Below, in pieces: positions 1-8,877 of a DNA stretch of 64,000 nt. Below the pieces are notes generated by a model. That model was not told where the DNA came from. It saw nothing but the letters and a program-made list of their open reading frames with translations, and ran no database searches. This DNA comes from Leptospira montravelensis. GTDB lineage: Bacteria > Spirochaetota > Leptospiria > Leptospirales > Leptospiraceae. Where the stretch lies: contig NZ_RQFO01000011.1 of the NCBI RefSeq assembly GCF_004770045.1, forward strand, positions 124,001-188,000, written 5' to 3'. The position numbers and the translations under genes are program-made. How positions within the stretch are numbered: the stretch's first letter is position 1; each line of letters opens with the position of its first letter.

Positions 1-235
1 GATCTAAGATGTTTGTTTCTTCTAGAATTTGTTTTAGCAAATAAACTTCACCAAGTGGAGCTGATAAATAGTTTCCAACATCAAGTGAAATTTTGTCGGC
101 AAGGTTGGAAATTTTTTCCAGTGCATCTTCTTTTGCATTTTTGTAAATAACATAAGAGATTAGTGTGAGGATTACTCCTAATGAAAAAAGTGTGATGATG
201 GAAGAACCTAGTGCTAACTTCTGTTTGATGCTCAT
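1..235 (-). CDS. Methyl-accepting chemotaxis-type protein, N-terminal part (cut by window edge)
   Basis: The complement reads MSIKQKLALGSSIITLFSLG and continues open to the window edge. It starts with a short basic stretch, then one hydrophobic helix (about residues 8-30), then an amphipathic helix with the look of the start of a periplasmic Cache-type sensor domain. That arrangement is usual for bacterial chemoreceptors, but other membrane sensors (histidine kinases, cyclases) begin the same way. The C-terminal signalling part lies outside the window, so the class is an inference. The start ATG is at 233-235; no strong ribosome binding site is visible. Confidence 0.5.
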   Translation of the reverse strand, partial: MSIKQKLALGSSIITLFSLGVILTLISYVIYKNAKEDALEKISNLADKISLDVGNYLSAPLGEVYLLKQILEETNILD

Positions 236-291
236 TCTGTTGGATTTCTATTCCTAAGTGAATGTTACATTATGTAGAATAAGTTGTTTTC

Positions 292-648
292 TCAACTCAT
301 TTCTAATAGAGGTTCTAGTTTTTCTGGATAACTACTTACTCCTAAAAGATTTTTATCAGGATCAAAAAAATAAATAGTATAATCAGTTCTTCCTTGGATA
401 TTGCTCTGTTTTAAAAATTGAGTCCATTTAGATTGATCGATTACTTGATAGGAAAAAACAAGGGCACGAGGGGACTTATTTTCTCCATCTTCTAACATAA
501 CGATGATAGAACCAAACTGAATCCAAACAGAACGTAAAATCCCAGATTCATAATGGAATTCTTTTAATTTGTGGGAACCTGGAATTTTTAGGTAAAAATC
601 TGCTAAATGGGAAGGATTGGGAGTTCCTATGGCAATATGGTGGATCAT
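292..648 (-). CDS. VOC-superfamily (glyoxalase/bleomycin-resistance fold) protein
   Basis: A 118-residue protein opening with MIHHIAIGTPNPSHLADFY, the typical first beta-strand and helix of the vicinal oxygen chelate fold, where the histidine is often a metal ligand. Near the end, YFFDPDKNLLGVSSYP matches the usual DPDGN-type strand of this superfamily. The length fits one two-module VOC unit. Members range from glyoxalase I to dioxygenases and resistance proteins, so the substrate cannot be named. It is divergent from the lipoprotein gene at 714, with a 65-bp gap that probably carries both promoters. Confidence 0.75.
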   Translation of the reverse strand: MIHHIAIGTPNPSHLADFYLKIPGSHKLKEFHYESGILRSVWIQFGSIIVMLEDGENKSPRALVFSYQVIDQSKWTQFLKQSNIQGRTDYTIYFFDPDKNLLGVSSYPEKLEPLLEMS

Positions 649-713
649 TTTTTTGTTTTCAAATCCCTTTCTAAAATAGAAGTTATCATGAAATCTATGT
701 ATCGGAGTTTTTC

Positions 714-992
714 ATGAAAAAATCCCTCATTTTGGCGCTCGCTCTCGGGCTTTTCTTGGCTAATTGTAAATCCAAAGTGTATACCCAAGAAGAGTGTGAG
801 TCTGCTCTCGCTAGCACTTTTGTTCAAATTGAAGAAGAAGCTAAAAAGAACCCAGCGGCTGCACCAGTTCTCGCAGGATTACAACAAGGTAAACAAAAAA
901 TGATCGATCAGTGTATGGAAGGAAAATTTGATCCTAACTGTTTGAAAAATGCTCCAGGTTTTGCTGGCATTATGGGTTGTGTAAAAAAATAA
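714..992 (+). CDS. Small Leptospira-type lipoprotein
   Basis: A 92-residue protein with a basic N-terminus (MKKS), a hydrophobic core and a lipobox ending LANC, so Cys18 would be lipidated after signal peptidase II cleavage. The mature part is short, helical and has four further cysteines (CESAL, QCMEG, NCLKN, GCVKK), which could form two disulfides in the periplasm. It resembles the family of small Leptospira lipoproteins with conserved C-terminal cysteines (I recall TIGR04454, unverified). GGAG lies 6 nt before the ATG. A stem-loop with a T run follows at 1009-1035. Function unknown. Confidence 0.8.
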   Translation: MKKSLILALALGLFLANCKSKVYTQEECESALASTFVQIEEEAKKNPAAAPVLAGLQQGKQKMIDQCMEGKFDPNCLKNAPGFAGIMGCVKK

Positions 993-1006
993 TAATTCTA
1001 CAGATC

Positions 1007-1309
1007 CTACCGGGGATTCGCATTCCCGGTTTTTGTTTCTTCTTCTAAACTTTCAAAACCACCAGGTTCTTTGTAACAACCGTGCGTCCGGTAAGGACCA
1101 TCTTCAAAAAATCGAATTAATTGTGCATACCGTTTCCCTTCGCGTAAACATTGTTTGCAGATAAAGGGACGAATGGCCCAGTCTTGGCATTCTTCTGGCC
1201 TAAAACTTGGGAACACTCGTAAAAGAGGTTTGGATAATTCCTCTGAAGGATTTGCCCCCATCGCAAAACCAAACAACAAAAAGGTTCCCAATAGCAAAGT
1301 TAGTTTCAT
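1007..1309 (-). CDS. Secreted hypothetical protein, 100 aa
   Basis: I do not recognise this protein. It begins MKLTLLLGTFLLFGFAMGANP, a clear Sec signal peptide with probable cleavage after AMGA. The mature part of about 80 residues holds a CQDW, a CKQC pair and one more cysteine (GCYKE), so a small metal-binding or disulfide-bonded periplasmic protein is possible. Its last codons lie within the terminator of the convergent lipoprotein gene. It is divergent from the EamA transporter gene, whose start is 44 bp away. Confidence 0.6.
   Translation of the reverse strand: MKLTLLLGTFLLFGFAMGANPSEELSKPLLRVFPSFRPEECQDWAIRPFICKQCLREGKRYAQLIRFFEDGPYRTHGCYKEPGGFESLEEETKTGNANPR
1009..1035 (+). terminator. 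Rho-independent terminator after the small lipoprotein
   Basis: ACCGGGGA and TTCCCGGT form a stem of about seven pairs with a six-base loop, followed directly by a run of five T. It lies 17 bp after the lipoprotein stop codon and also covers the last codons of the convergent gene at 1007-1309. Confidence 0.7.
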
Positions 1310-1353
1310 TCAATTAAACTATCGGGATTTCCTAGGTTTTTCAGGATGGGCTT

Positions 1354-2274
1354 GTGAGAGAAAATACAAGTACAGAATGGAAAGGGGTAACTCTCGTACT
1401 TATGGGAGCACTTTTATTTAGCGCAAAAGCTGTGATAGTTAAGTTGACTTACCGGTATGAAATTTCAGCCATCGGATCCCTTTTTTTTCGCATGGTCTTT
1501 GCCTTTCCTTTTTTAGTTTGGATTGCTTGGAAGGCTGAAAAAGAAGAGGGAAAAACGATACTTTCCAAAAAGGATGTGATCCAGGTGGTCTTTATGGGTG
1601 TCGTAGGATATTACTTAGCGAGCCTTTTTGATTTTTTAGGACTCAAGTACATCAGTGCCGGACTTGAAAGGATCATCCTTTTTATTTATCCCACTCTAGT
1701 CGTGATCTTATCATTTTTATTTTTGAAAAAGAAAATCCACCTGAGGGAAGTATTTTCTCTCGTGCTTACTTATACAGGTGTTTCTTTGGCCTATGGACAA
1801 GATGTTCAACTTGGTTCTGCCAAAGAAGTGAGCCTCGGGGCTTTTTTTATTTTACTTTCTGCTCTTACTTATGCTATTTATCTAATGGGTAGTGGCTCTA
1901 TCATTCCAAAGTTAGGTGCAAAAAAATACACAGCATGGGCTTTAATTACCTCTTCTTTTGCTGTATTTATCCATTATGCAATTTTTGGTAGTTACAAGGA
2001 ACTCATCCAACCATTCTCATTCTACGCACTTGCATTTATTATGGGAACTGTAAATACTGTGATCCCAGCCATTTTTGTATCTGAAGGAATTAAACGTGTG
2101 GGCAGCAAAACAGCCGCTATAGTTGGCTCGGTTGGACCAATGTCGACTCTTTTCTTGGCATATTGGCTACTAGACGAACCCATTACCATACTACATAGTA
2201 TTGGTACATTATTCGTACTTACGGGAGTTTTTTGGATTAGTACGGCAAAAAAAGCAAAAGAAGTCTCTGTTTAG
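1354..2274 (+). CDS. EamA-family (drug/metabolite transporter) permease
   Basis: A 306-residue protein with about ten hydrophobic helices arranged as two EamA repeats of five. Typical signs are the first-helix stretch GALLFSAKAVIVKLTYRY, the YISAGLERIILFIYPTLVVI segment and, in the second half, VGPMSTLFLAYWLLDEPIT, the usual end of the family with its LxEP-like motif. EamA proteins export or import amino acids, nucleotide sugars or other metabolites across the inner membrane; the substrate here is unknown. The start is a GTG at 1354; the ATG at 1345 is out of frame. Confidence 0.85.
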   Translation: MRENTSTEWKGVTLVLMGALLFSAKAVIVKLTYRYEISAIGSLFFRMVFAFPFLVWIAWKAEKEEGKTILSKKDVIQVVFMGVVGYYLASLFDFLGLKYISAGLERIILFIYPTLVVILSFLFLKKKIHLREVFSLVLTYTGVSLAYGQDVQLGSAKEVSLGAFFILLSALTYAIYLMGSGSIIPKLGAKKYTAWALITSSFAVFIHYAIFGSYKELIQPFSFYALAFIMGTVNTVIPAIFVSEGIKRVGSKTAAIVGSVGPMSTLFLAYWLLDEPITILHSIGTLFVLTGVFWISTAKKAKEVSV

Positions 2275-2327
2275 GAGAGAAATTTCCTTTCCAATTGTTT
2301 AAAATTGGTAGAGAATTAAGGATCTAT

Positions 2328-3455
2328 ATGAAGTTACGTAACCTACTGCTCATACTCGTATTTGCCATAACAGCCTCGCAATCCGAACTGTATGCACAAT
2401 TTACTTGTGAAGGATCAGCCTGTAGTTTTTTACCAACACCGCTTACGGAAGCAGGGAATGGTACCCTTAGAAAATTTGAAAAAGAATACTTAAACGAAGT
2501 ACTCAAAACTAATTTAGAAGCCGGATTTTTAGCGAATATCGGCGCCAGTAATATAGGAACCGGTATGGTTCGCCGAGTTCAATTCGGTGTCAGTGCTTCG
2601 GCAGCTGGATACAAAAAAGACGACATTCAAATTCAAGATAATTATATTAAATTCCCCAAACTTCCGAACGTAGGTGGTGCTGTGATTCCATCTTTCCATT
2701 TGGATTTTAATCCTGGGTGGTTATTCGGAACTTCTGAAGGAGGATACATCCGTCGGATGGGGATTTTTCTTCATGGTATGAACGTAGCTGTTTCAGAAGA
2801 TCAAATTCAATCAGCTTCTAATAACAAAAATTACGAAGGCCGCATCGCCGTACGGTCGTATGGTGGTATGATTCGATACCAATTGTTAGAAAAAGAAGGT
2901 TTTTTAATGAACCTAATTACTTGGAATGGAATCAACGTAGGTGTGGGTCACCATGTTATGGAACAAAATATGAGTCTTAGTTACCTCGAAGGTAAAGCAG
3001 CTCAAATTGAATTCCAAGGGGTCAAAGGGAAATGGGGAGGGGATACAAACTTCCAATTTAATACAAAAGTGCAAACCACGAATGTCGACCTTCGTACTGG
3101 TCTTGGTTTATTTTGGATCGCCAATGTCATTGTGGGTGGGGGTTATAGTTGGAATTCGGGGAGTAACTCTGCAAATTTAAGCAGGAGAGGACCTTTCTTA
3201 ATCAATACGAATGAATCCCAACCATTGGAATTGCCTAGGGAATACCAATCAGCAGTAAACAAAGAACTTTTGGCACAAAATCCCAATGCCACTCTCGGAT
3301 TTAGAGCTAGTAGCGAATCTAACTCCAAACGAGGAATTGGATACGGGATAGTAGGATTAGAATTTGATTTGTATCTTCTAAAAGTGATTGCCGAAGGGTT
3401 GTACGGAGGAAAGGACCTTTACTCTGCCAATCTGGGTATCAAACTCGCTTTTTAG
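2328..3455 (+). CDS. Outer-membrane-like protein (possibly Lsa36 family)
   Basis: The ATG at 2328 is preferred because AAGGA lies 6 nt upstream and it gives a clean signal peptide (MKLRNLLLILVFAITASQSE, cleavage near YAQ). The 375-residue product has many alternating polar/hydrophobic strands, glycine- and aromatic-rich turns, and ends LGIKLAF, the C-terminal phenylalanine expected for outer-membrane beta barrels. The mature N-terminus FTCEGSACSFLP carries a cysteine pair that I associate with Leptospira Lsa36-type surface proteins, but I could not confirm this. A function in surface exposure or adhesion is only inferred. Confidence 0.6.
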   Translation: MKLRNLLLILVFAITASQSELYAQFTCEGSACSFLPTPLTEAGNGTLRKFEKEYLNEVLKTNLEAGFLANIGASNIGTGMVRRVQFGVSASAAGYKKDDIQIQDNYIKFPKLPNVGGAVIPSFHLDFNPGWLFGTSEGGYIRRMGIFLHGMNVAVSEDQIQSASNNKNYEGRIAVRSYGGMIRYQLLEKEGFLMNLITWNGINVGVGHHVMEQNMSLSYLEGKAAQIEFQGVKGKWGGDTNFQFNTKVQTTNVDLRTGLGLFWIANVIVGGGYSWNSGSNSANLSRRGPFLINTNESQPLELPREYQSAVNKELLAQNPNATLGFRASSESNSKRGIGYGIVGLEFDLYLLKVIAEGLYGGKDLYSANLGIKLAF

Positions 3456-3531
3456 TAAAACTTCGGGGAAATCCATAAAACCTTGCCATAAGGATCGTAG
3501 AAATTACCCTTCGTCTTAGGTCTAAGTTTTA

Positions 3532-6072
3532 ATGAAGTTATACAAACGCTACACAAGGGCATTTACTCTCGCATCTCAGGTTTTCTCTTTGGGCATTGTT
3601 GTTCCCATCGGAATCGCACTGATCCTTTTCTATGTTGATTTAAGTCCTAAACAAGTGAAAACTTTCGTTGGTGCCGCCATTGCGGCAGCCCTTGTGAGTT
3701 TGCTTCTTCCTGCGCTCATCTTTCCTAAAAAACTAAAGGCTATTAAAAAGGGACTAGTTGAACTAGAATCGCAATCCGAAAAAGATCCCAAAACCTATGT
3801 GGCTGTTTGGGATCTGATTGCGAAGATGCCTGTAGTAGGGGCTTTGGTCGGGAGTGCCCAATGGGCTCTTTCCCTTCCTATTGTGCTCGGTCCGCTTCTA
3901 CTTTTAGAAGAAACTAGTAAGTCAGATTCTTTTTATATCGTAAGTATTCTAATCTTAACGGCAATTCTCAATGTCATTTCTTCGTTTATTTTACTCGAAA
4001 AATCATCACATATTGTTTTGGACGATGATATCTTTCAGGCAGAATTAAAAGAAAGTATTTCACCTTATTATAGAAACCTTAGAAATACAGTACCAATTAT
4101 ATTCTCACTCATGGTTATGGTGCTTTCTATTTTCCTTTTGATTTATGCATTTAACGTCAATGCTAAGTCATTGGAAAAAGCTTTTTCCAACCAATTGTAT
4201 AATTTTAATCAAAGTAATGAAGCGGGAATTAATGTTTATTTTGAGTCAGTGGAAGCTAACTTAAAAGAAGTAGCATCTTTACCTACCACCAAATTAGCCC
4301 TTGAAACCAAAAATTACAAATTAGCGGAACCAATCCTTGCGAAAGTGCTAAGTGATTCACAACTACTTTTAGAAAATGCATTTATTGCTTCCTTTGCGGA
4401 TGGTTTTCCTATTGTCGCTTCTGGTCTTTCGAATGGAACTAGCGTTGGTTATTCCTTAGCTTCCAATCCAGACCTTCTAGAAAATATAAATGCAGCCAAA
4501 GAAGGGAAAAGTCATGTTGGTGTTGCTGTAAAATCTCCATTTAACGGTGATATAGTGATTATTGTCACAAATCCGGTAAAAAATGCAAATGGTACTGTGA
4601 TTGGAATCGTAGGTATGCCATTTCTTGTGGGAAAAGCAATGGAATCCTTTCTAAAAAATGTAAAAATTGGAACTTCCGGTTATTCCTTTTTACTCGATAA
4701 AAATTCTACGATGGTTTATCATCCCAATCCTAAATACTTAATGCATAGTTTTAAAAATACGGAATTTGACGAACGCGCGAAAAAAGCGGGGGAATCGGAT
4801 TCTTTTCGTAATCCTTGGGAAGGATCTACCTTTTTACTCAGACGAAAGATCAGTGAAAAGTATGGACTTCAGTTTTTTTCAACAATTGATTTGAAAGAAA
4901 TTGAAGTGGAAAGTCTTTCTTCTCTTCGTGGGTTAACAATCATTAGTATCATTGGTGCTGTATTCATTGCCATCTCCATTTATTTATTGTTTACTGCTCG
5001 ATTCAAACCAATGAAAACTGTAGGTAAAATTCTACATGATATTGAAATTGGAGACCTCCGTCATAATGCTAAGATGGAATCTTCTGATGAGTTTGCAAGG
5101 CTTGCTCGTGGTCTTAACGCTACATTAAAACAAATTTCCGAAGTAGTGGGTTCCAATCAGGTATTTTCAGAAGACCTAGCTTCTTCTGCAGAACAAATGT
5201 CAGCGTCACTCAATATGTTATCTTCTAATGCTCAAACACAAGCGGCTTCTGCAGAAGAAATTTCAGCTTCCATTGAAGAGATTTCGGCAGCAGTTCAAAA
5301 CGTAGATGCCCAAGCTGAAGATCAGTTTTGTAAAGTTGATTTTTTAAAATTAAAAATGGCAGAATTATCCACTTTGATTGAAGCCACTGGTAGACAAGTA
5401 GGGAAAGCTTCTAAAGACGTAACGCTTATTTCAGAAGAAGCAAGGTCTGGGCAAACTTCTTTGGATTCCATGCGAAATTCAATTACCAAAATCAGTAACA
5501 GTTCCGAAGAAATTGGAAGTGTGATTGAAATTATCAATAATATCTCCGAACAAATCAACTTACTTGCGTTAAATGCGGCAATTGAGGCTGCAAGAGCTGG
5601 TGTTTATGGAAGAGGATTTGCTGTGGTCGCCGATGAAATTGGGAAGTTGGCTGAAAAAACAGCTATGTCCATCGGTGATATTGGAGAACTCATCCAAGCC
5701 AATGAAAAAGAAATTGACAACGGCCGAGAAAATATTGAAACCACCATTTCCCTCATCCAAAGAATCATCCAAGGTGTGAACTCCTTTAATGAAATGACAG
5801 ATTCGATTGAGGCCAGTACAAAAGAGCAGCTCGTCATCAATCAAAAAGTTGGGGAAGAGGTAGACAAGGTGAACCAAATCAGCCAAGCCATCCGACTTTC
5901 AATGGAAGAACAGAAAAATGCGATCGGGGAAGTGGCCCAAGCGATTTTTAGCATCAATGACTTAACCCAAGGCACGGCGGCAGGACTTGAAGAAATGACC
6001 GCCACTTCCAATGGGATTGCTAATTTGGCAGAAACACTGAAAAAGAAGATCAATTTCTTCAAAATATCATAA
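3532..6072 (+). CDS. Methyl-accepting chemotaxis protein with multi-helix N-terminus and Cache domain
   Basis: An 846-residue chemoreceptor. The first 150 or so residues contain four hydrophobic helices, more than the usual one. A fifth helix (about 185-205) leads to a periplasmic Cache-type sensor of about 260 residues with the [19 protein letters not shown] strand typical of dCache domains. A sixth helix ([19 protein letters not shown]) enters a HAMP linker, then a long cytoplasmic coiled coil with the conserved hairpin tip [18 protein letters not shown] that contacts CheA and CheW. It detects a small molecule and steers the flagellar motors. The polytopic N-terminus could sense membrane state. 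It is a single-gene unit. Confidence 0.92.
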   Translation: MKLYKRYTRAFTLASQVFSLGIVVPIGIALILFYVDLSPKQVKTFVGAAIAAALVSLLLPALIFPKKLKAIKKGLVELESQSEKDPKTYVAVWDLIAKMPVVGALVGSAQWALSLPIVLGPLLLLEETSKSDSFYIVSILILTAILNVISSFILLEKSSHIVLDDDIFQAELKESISPYYRNLRNTVPIIFSLMVMVLSIFLLIYAFNVNAKSLEKAFSNQLYNFNQSNEAGINVYFESVEANLKEVASLPTTKLALETKNYKLAEPILAKVLSDSQLLLENAFIASFADGFPIVASGLSNGTSVGYSLASNPDLLENINAAKEGKSHVGVAVKSPFNGDIVIIVTNPVKNANGTVIGIVGMPFLVGKAMESFLKNVKIGTSGYSFLLDKNSTMVYHPNPKYLMHSFKNTEFDERAKKAGESDSFRNPWEGSTFLLRRKISEKYGLQFFSTIDLKEIEVESLSSLRGLTIISIIGAVFIAISIYLLFTARFKPMKTVGKILHDIEIGDLRHNAKMESSDEFARLARGLNATLKQISEVVGSNQVFSEDLASSAEQMSASLNMLSSNAQTQAASAEEISASIEEISAAVQNVDAQAEDQFCKVDFLKLKMAELSTLIEATGRQVGKASKDVTLISEEARSGQTSLDSMRNSITKISNSSEEIGSVIEIINNISEQINLLALNAAIEAARAGVYGRGFAVVADEIGKLAEKTAMSIGDIGELIQANEKEIDNGRENIETTISLIQRIIQGVNSFNEMTDSIEASTKEQLVINQKVGEEVDKVNQISQAIRLSMEEQKNAIGEVAQAIFSINDLTQGTAAGLEEMTATSNGIANLAETLKKKINFFKIS

Positions 6073-6133
6073 AAATAACCCCATTTTTCGGCCTTTCATC
6101 AAAAAGATGGGCCAAAAAATCGCTTGCCGGAAT

Positions 6134-6161
6134 CTACATATCAAGATTTCTTGATATGTAG
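6134..6161. promoter_or_regulatory. Perfect 28-bp palindrome, likely operator of the ArsR-methyltransferase gene
   Basis: CTACATATCAAGA and its exact reverse complement TCTTGATATGTAG are separated by TT: 13-bp arms with a 2-bp spacer. It ends 11 bp before the ATG at 6173. ArsR/SmtB dimers commonly bind 12-2-12 inverted repeats at their own promoters, so autoregulation of the operon with ahcY is the natural reading. A partial extra half site (ATATCTTGGATAT) follows at once. There is no T run, so it is not a terminator. Confidence 0.75.
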
Positions 6162-6172
6162 ATATCTTGGAT

Positions 6173-7135
6173 ATGGCTATTGAAACGCTCCCACAATCTA
6201 GACCCTCTGGTCATTTACTTTCTGCCACCAAGGCCATTTCCGACGAAACACGGATTCGTATCCTCCATATCCTGAGTTTTGGGGCCTTTTCTGTGAACGA
6301 AGTGGTGGAAATCCTTGGGATGGGCCAATCTCGGATCTCAAGGCATTTAAAAATATTAACTGAGGCAGGCCTGATTGGGTCACGTCGAGAAGGGAGCCTT
6401 GTGTATAGTTTCCTTCCAGAGGAAGAAGAGTCAGATTTAAAATTCCCTCTAGAACTCACCAAACTATTATTATCATATAAAGAAGATTTACCTTCCAGAG
6501 AAAGAGACCAAAGGATGGTTCATCAGATTTTGGAAACCAGAGAAAGGAAATCCAAATCCTTCTTTGATGGAGTGGCGGAAAGTTGGGAAAAATTACAGGA
6601 AGAAACACTCCATCCCAAACTATACAGGTCTTGGATTTTACAAGAACTACCTCTTTGTGAAAATATTTTGGATTTGGGCTGTGGTCCGGGAGGCCTAATT
6701 CCCTTTCTTTTAAACAAAGCAAAACATGTTACGGGAGTGGATAACTCCTCTAAAATGATTGAAAGTGCTACTTCCCATTATGGGAAAAATCCAAGTGTCA
6801 GTCTCATCCAAACACCAATGGAACATCTGCCTTTGTCAACTAATTCCTGTGATGCGGTAGTTGCTTCAATGGTGATGCATCATATTTCTCATCCACCTAC
6901 TGTTTTGGAAGAGGTCGCAAGGGTACTAAAACCAGGTGGGGTTTTGTGTATCGTTGATTTAGGAAAACACAATGCGGAATATATGCGGGATAATTTTGCA
7001 GACCTTTGGCTTGGATTTGAACCAGAACTTTTTGAGTCATGGCTTTCGAATGCAGGTTTTAGCGTAGGGTCAATGAATGAGATCTCAACAGAATCAAGTT
7101 TTAAAATTTTAACTATCAAAGCAACAAAGGAATAA
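6173..7135 (+). CDS. ArsR-family regulator fused to a SAM-dependent methyltransferase domain (SahR-like)
   Basis: A 320-residue protein from the ATG at 6173. Residues about 10-85 are an ArsR winged helix ([18 protein letters not shown], recognition helix [18 protein letters not shown], wing GSLVYS). Residues about 150-290 are a class I methyltransferase fold with motif [10 protein letters not shown] and the later [17 protein letters not shown]. Proteobacterial SahR has this layout and represses methyl-cycle genes in response to S-adenosylhomocysteine. The gene sits 10 bp before ahcY in the same direction and behind a perfect palindrome, so the same role is likely here. A real methyltransferase activity is less likely but not excluded. 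Confidence 0.85.
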   Translation: MAIETLPQSRPSGHLLSATKAISDETRIRILHILSFGAFSVNEVVEILGMGQSRISRHLKILTEAGLIGSRREGSLVYSFLPEEEESDLKFPLELTKLLLSYKEDLPSRERDQRMVHQILETRERKSKSFFDGVAESWEKLQEETLHPKLYRSWILQELPLCENILDLGCGPGGLIPFLLNKAKHVTGVDNSSKMIESATSHYGKNPSVSLIQTPMEHLPLSTNSCDAVVASMVMHHISHPPTVLEEVARVLKPGGVLCIVDLGKHNAEYMRDNFADLWLGFEPELFESWLSNAGFSVGSMNEISTESSFKILTIKATKE

Positions 7136-7145
7136 GGAGGACACT

Positions 7146-8465
7146 ATGTCCATAGCAACTGAAACGAAAACGGAAAGATTGCCATATAAAGTGAAGGATA
7201 TCTCTCTTGCAGAATGGGGAAGAGAAGAGATCATTTTGGCAGAAAAAGAAATGCCGGGCCTTATGGCTCTTCGCAAAGAATTCGGAACTTCTAAACCATT
7301 GAAAGGTGCTAGAATTTGCGGATCTCTTCACATGACGATCCAAACAGCGGTTTTAATTGAAACCTTGGCTGCATTAGGTGCTGACATTCGTTGGTCCTCT
7401 TGTAACATTTTTTCAACACAAGATCACGCAGCAGCAGCAATTGCAAAAGCGGGAATTCCTGTATTTGCATGGAAAGGGGAAACTGAAGAAGAATATTGGT
7501 GGTGTATTGAACAAACACTATTTTTCGAAGGTGGAAAAGGACCAAACATGATCCTTGATGACGGTCATGACCTAACTCACTACATCCATGAAAAATACCC
7601 ACAACTTCTAACAGAAATTAAAGGTGTTTCGGAAGAAACAACTACAGGTGTGATTGCACTTCATAAAAAATTGAAAGCGGGAACTTTGAAAATCCCTGCA
7701 ATCAACGTAAATGACTCTGTCACAAAATCTAAATTTGACAACCTATACGGTTGCCGTGAATCCCTTGCTGACGGAATCAAACGTGCAACAGACGTGATGT
7801 TAGCTGGGAAGGTGGCACTTGTTTGTGGTTATGGTGATGTAGGAAAAGGTTCTGCGGCTTCCCTTCGTAACTTTGGTGCACGTGTGATTGTCACAGAAAT
7901 CGATCCAATTTGTGCTCTTCAAGCGGTGATGGAAGGATACCAAGTTTTACGTGTAGAAGATGTAATCGAAAATGCTGACATCATTGTCACAGCAACTGGA
8001 AATGATGATATCATTTCACTTGAACACATGAAAGCTATGAAAGACGGTGCGATCCTTTGTAATATTGGTCACTTTGATACTGAAATTCAAATGTCTCGTT
8101 TGAACTCTGAAAAAGATGTGATTAAAAAAGAAATCAAACCACAAGTTGATAAATACACTTTCCCTAATGGAAGATCGATCATCGTTCTTGCGGAAGGTCG
8201 TTTGGTAAACCTTGGTTGTGCGACTGGTCACCCATCTTTTGTGATGTCAAGTTCTTTCACAAACCAAGTTTTGGCTCAAATCGAACTTTACACTACTAAA
8301 TATGAGTTAGGTGTTTACCGCCTTCCTAAACATTTAGATGAAAAAGTAGCTGCTCTTCATTTGGAACAACTGGGTGTTCGTTTAACAAAACTAACTCAAA
8401 AACAAGCTGATTATATCAGTGTTCCACTCGAAGGTCCGTACAAACCAGACCACTACCGATACTAA
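7146..8465 (+). CDS. ahcY: Adenosylhomocysteinase (S-adenosyl-L-homocysteine hydrolase)
   Basis: A 439-residue cytosolic NAD-dependent enzyme that splits S-adenosylhomocysteine into homocysteine and adenosine, relieving product inhibition of methyltransferases. Family hallmarks are visible: [17 protein letters not shown] near residue 80, [20 protein letters not shown] around 190, the Rossmann loop [11 protein letters not shown] around 220 and the C-terminal [11 protein letters not shown] with the NAD-binding lysine and tyrosine. A very strong ribosome binding site (AAGGAGG) precedes the ATG. It is co-directional with the SahR-like regulator and with the ferredoxin and metH, which consumes homocysteine. 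Confidence 0.98.
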   Translation: MSIATETKTERLPYKVKDISLAEWGREEIILAEKEMPGLMALRKEFGTSKPLKGARICGSLHMTIQTAVLIETLAALGADIRWSSCNIFSTQDHAAAAIAKAGIPVFAWKGETEEEYWWCIEQTLFFEGGKGPNMILDDGHDLTHYIHEKYPQLLTEIKGVSEETTTGVIALHKKLKAGTLKIPAINVNDSVTKSKFDNLYGCRESLADGIKRATDVMLAGKVALVCGYGDVGKGSAASLRNFGARVIVTEIDPICALQAVMEGYQVLRVEDVIENADIIVTATGNDDIISLEHMKAMKDGAILCNIGHFDTEIQMSRLNSEKDVIKKEIKPQVDKYTFPNGRSIIVLAEGRLVNLGCATGHPSFVMSSSFTNQVLAQIELYTTKYELGVYRLPKHLDEKVAALHLEQLGVRLTKLTQKQADYISVPLEGPYKPDHYRY

Positions 8466-8472
8466 AAAATAA

Positions 8473-8500
8473 GCTCTTTTTGGTTAAGACCAGAAAGAGC
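8473..8500 (+). terminator. Hairpin between ahcY and the ferredoxin gene
   Basis: GCTCTTTTTGG and CCAGAAAGAGC pair with one mismatch around a six-base loop. It starts 8 bp after the ahcY stop and ends 3 bp before the ferredoxin ribosome binding site. There is no T run, so partial termination, RNA stabilisation of the upstream message, or modulation of ferredoxin translation are all possible. Confidence 0.45.
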
Positions 8501-8513
8501 AATGGAGTTTCTC

Positions 8514-8813
8514 ATGGCTTATGTTGTAACTGAAATTTGCGTTGATTGTAAATACACAAGTTGTGCTGCAGTATGTCCGGTCGAAGCTTTTCATGAAGCT
8601 CCGGACACTCTGTACATCGATCCAGACACTTGTATTGACTGTAATGCTTGTCAATATGAATGCCCGATTGATGCAATTTTTCCGGACTACGATGTCCCGG
8701 AAAAACACAAACCTTCGATTGAAGTCAATGCAAAAGAAGCAAATAAATTCCCGGTCATAGTAACCACTAAACCACCTCTAAAAGGTGCAAAGTGTTCTGA
8801 TCCGAGCAAATAA
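8514..8813 (+). CDS. 7Fe/8Fe ferredoxin
   Basis: A 99-residue ferredoxin. The ATG at 8514 is preferred because GGAG lies 6 nt upstream and the product then starts MAYVVTEICVDCKYTSCAAVCPVEAF, the standard FdxA-type N-terminus. The first cluster motif is CxxCxxxxCxxxCP with an altered spacing as in 7Fe ferredoxins (3Fe-4S plus 4Fe-4S); the second is CIDCNACQYECP, a full 4Fe-4S site. It carries low-potential electrons in the cytosol. Its position between ahcY and metH raises the possibility that it helps reduce oxidised cobalamin in MetH. Confidence 0.93.
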   Translation: MAYVVTEICVDCKYTSCAAVCPVEAFHEAPDTLYIDPDTCIDCNACQYECPIDAIFPDYDVPEKHKPSIEVNAKEANKFPVIVTTKPPLKGAKCSDPSK

Positions 8814-8822
8814 TTGATTTTT

Positions 8823-8856
8823 AGAGTATGTGGTCTTTTGGCCATGTACTCTTTTT
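8823..8856 (+). terminator. Probable terminator between ferredoxin and metH
   Basis: AGAGTATGTGG and CCATGTACTCT pair (with weak central pairs) around TCTTTTGG, followed by a run of five T. It lies 9 bp after the ferredoxin stop and about 22 bp before the metH start, so metH probably has its own promoter or depends on read-through. Confidence 0.6.
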
Positions 8857-8877
8857 CCTATATACTGATATAATAAT

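Noticed and set aside
645..827. Minus-strand frame of 60 codons across the divergent gap and the lipoprotein gene
   Set aside because: It overlaps the well-supported lipoprotein in antisense, has no ribosome binding site or domain, and looks like a shadow.
6075..6125. Terminator after the large chemoreceptor gene (GGCC...GGCC with CATC/GATG)
   Set aside because: The stem is interrupted and the T run is on the wrong side for the plus-strand gene.
8869..8874. TATAAT right before the metH start as a promoter
   Set aside because: It ends 3 bp before the ATG, so a normal transcript start would fall inside the gene; no matching -35 box was evident, and AT-rich chance is likely.
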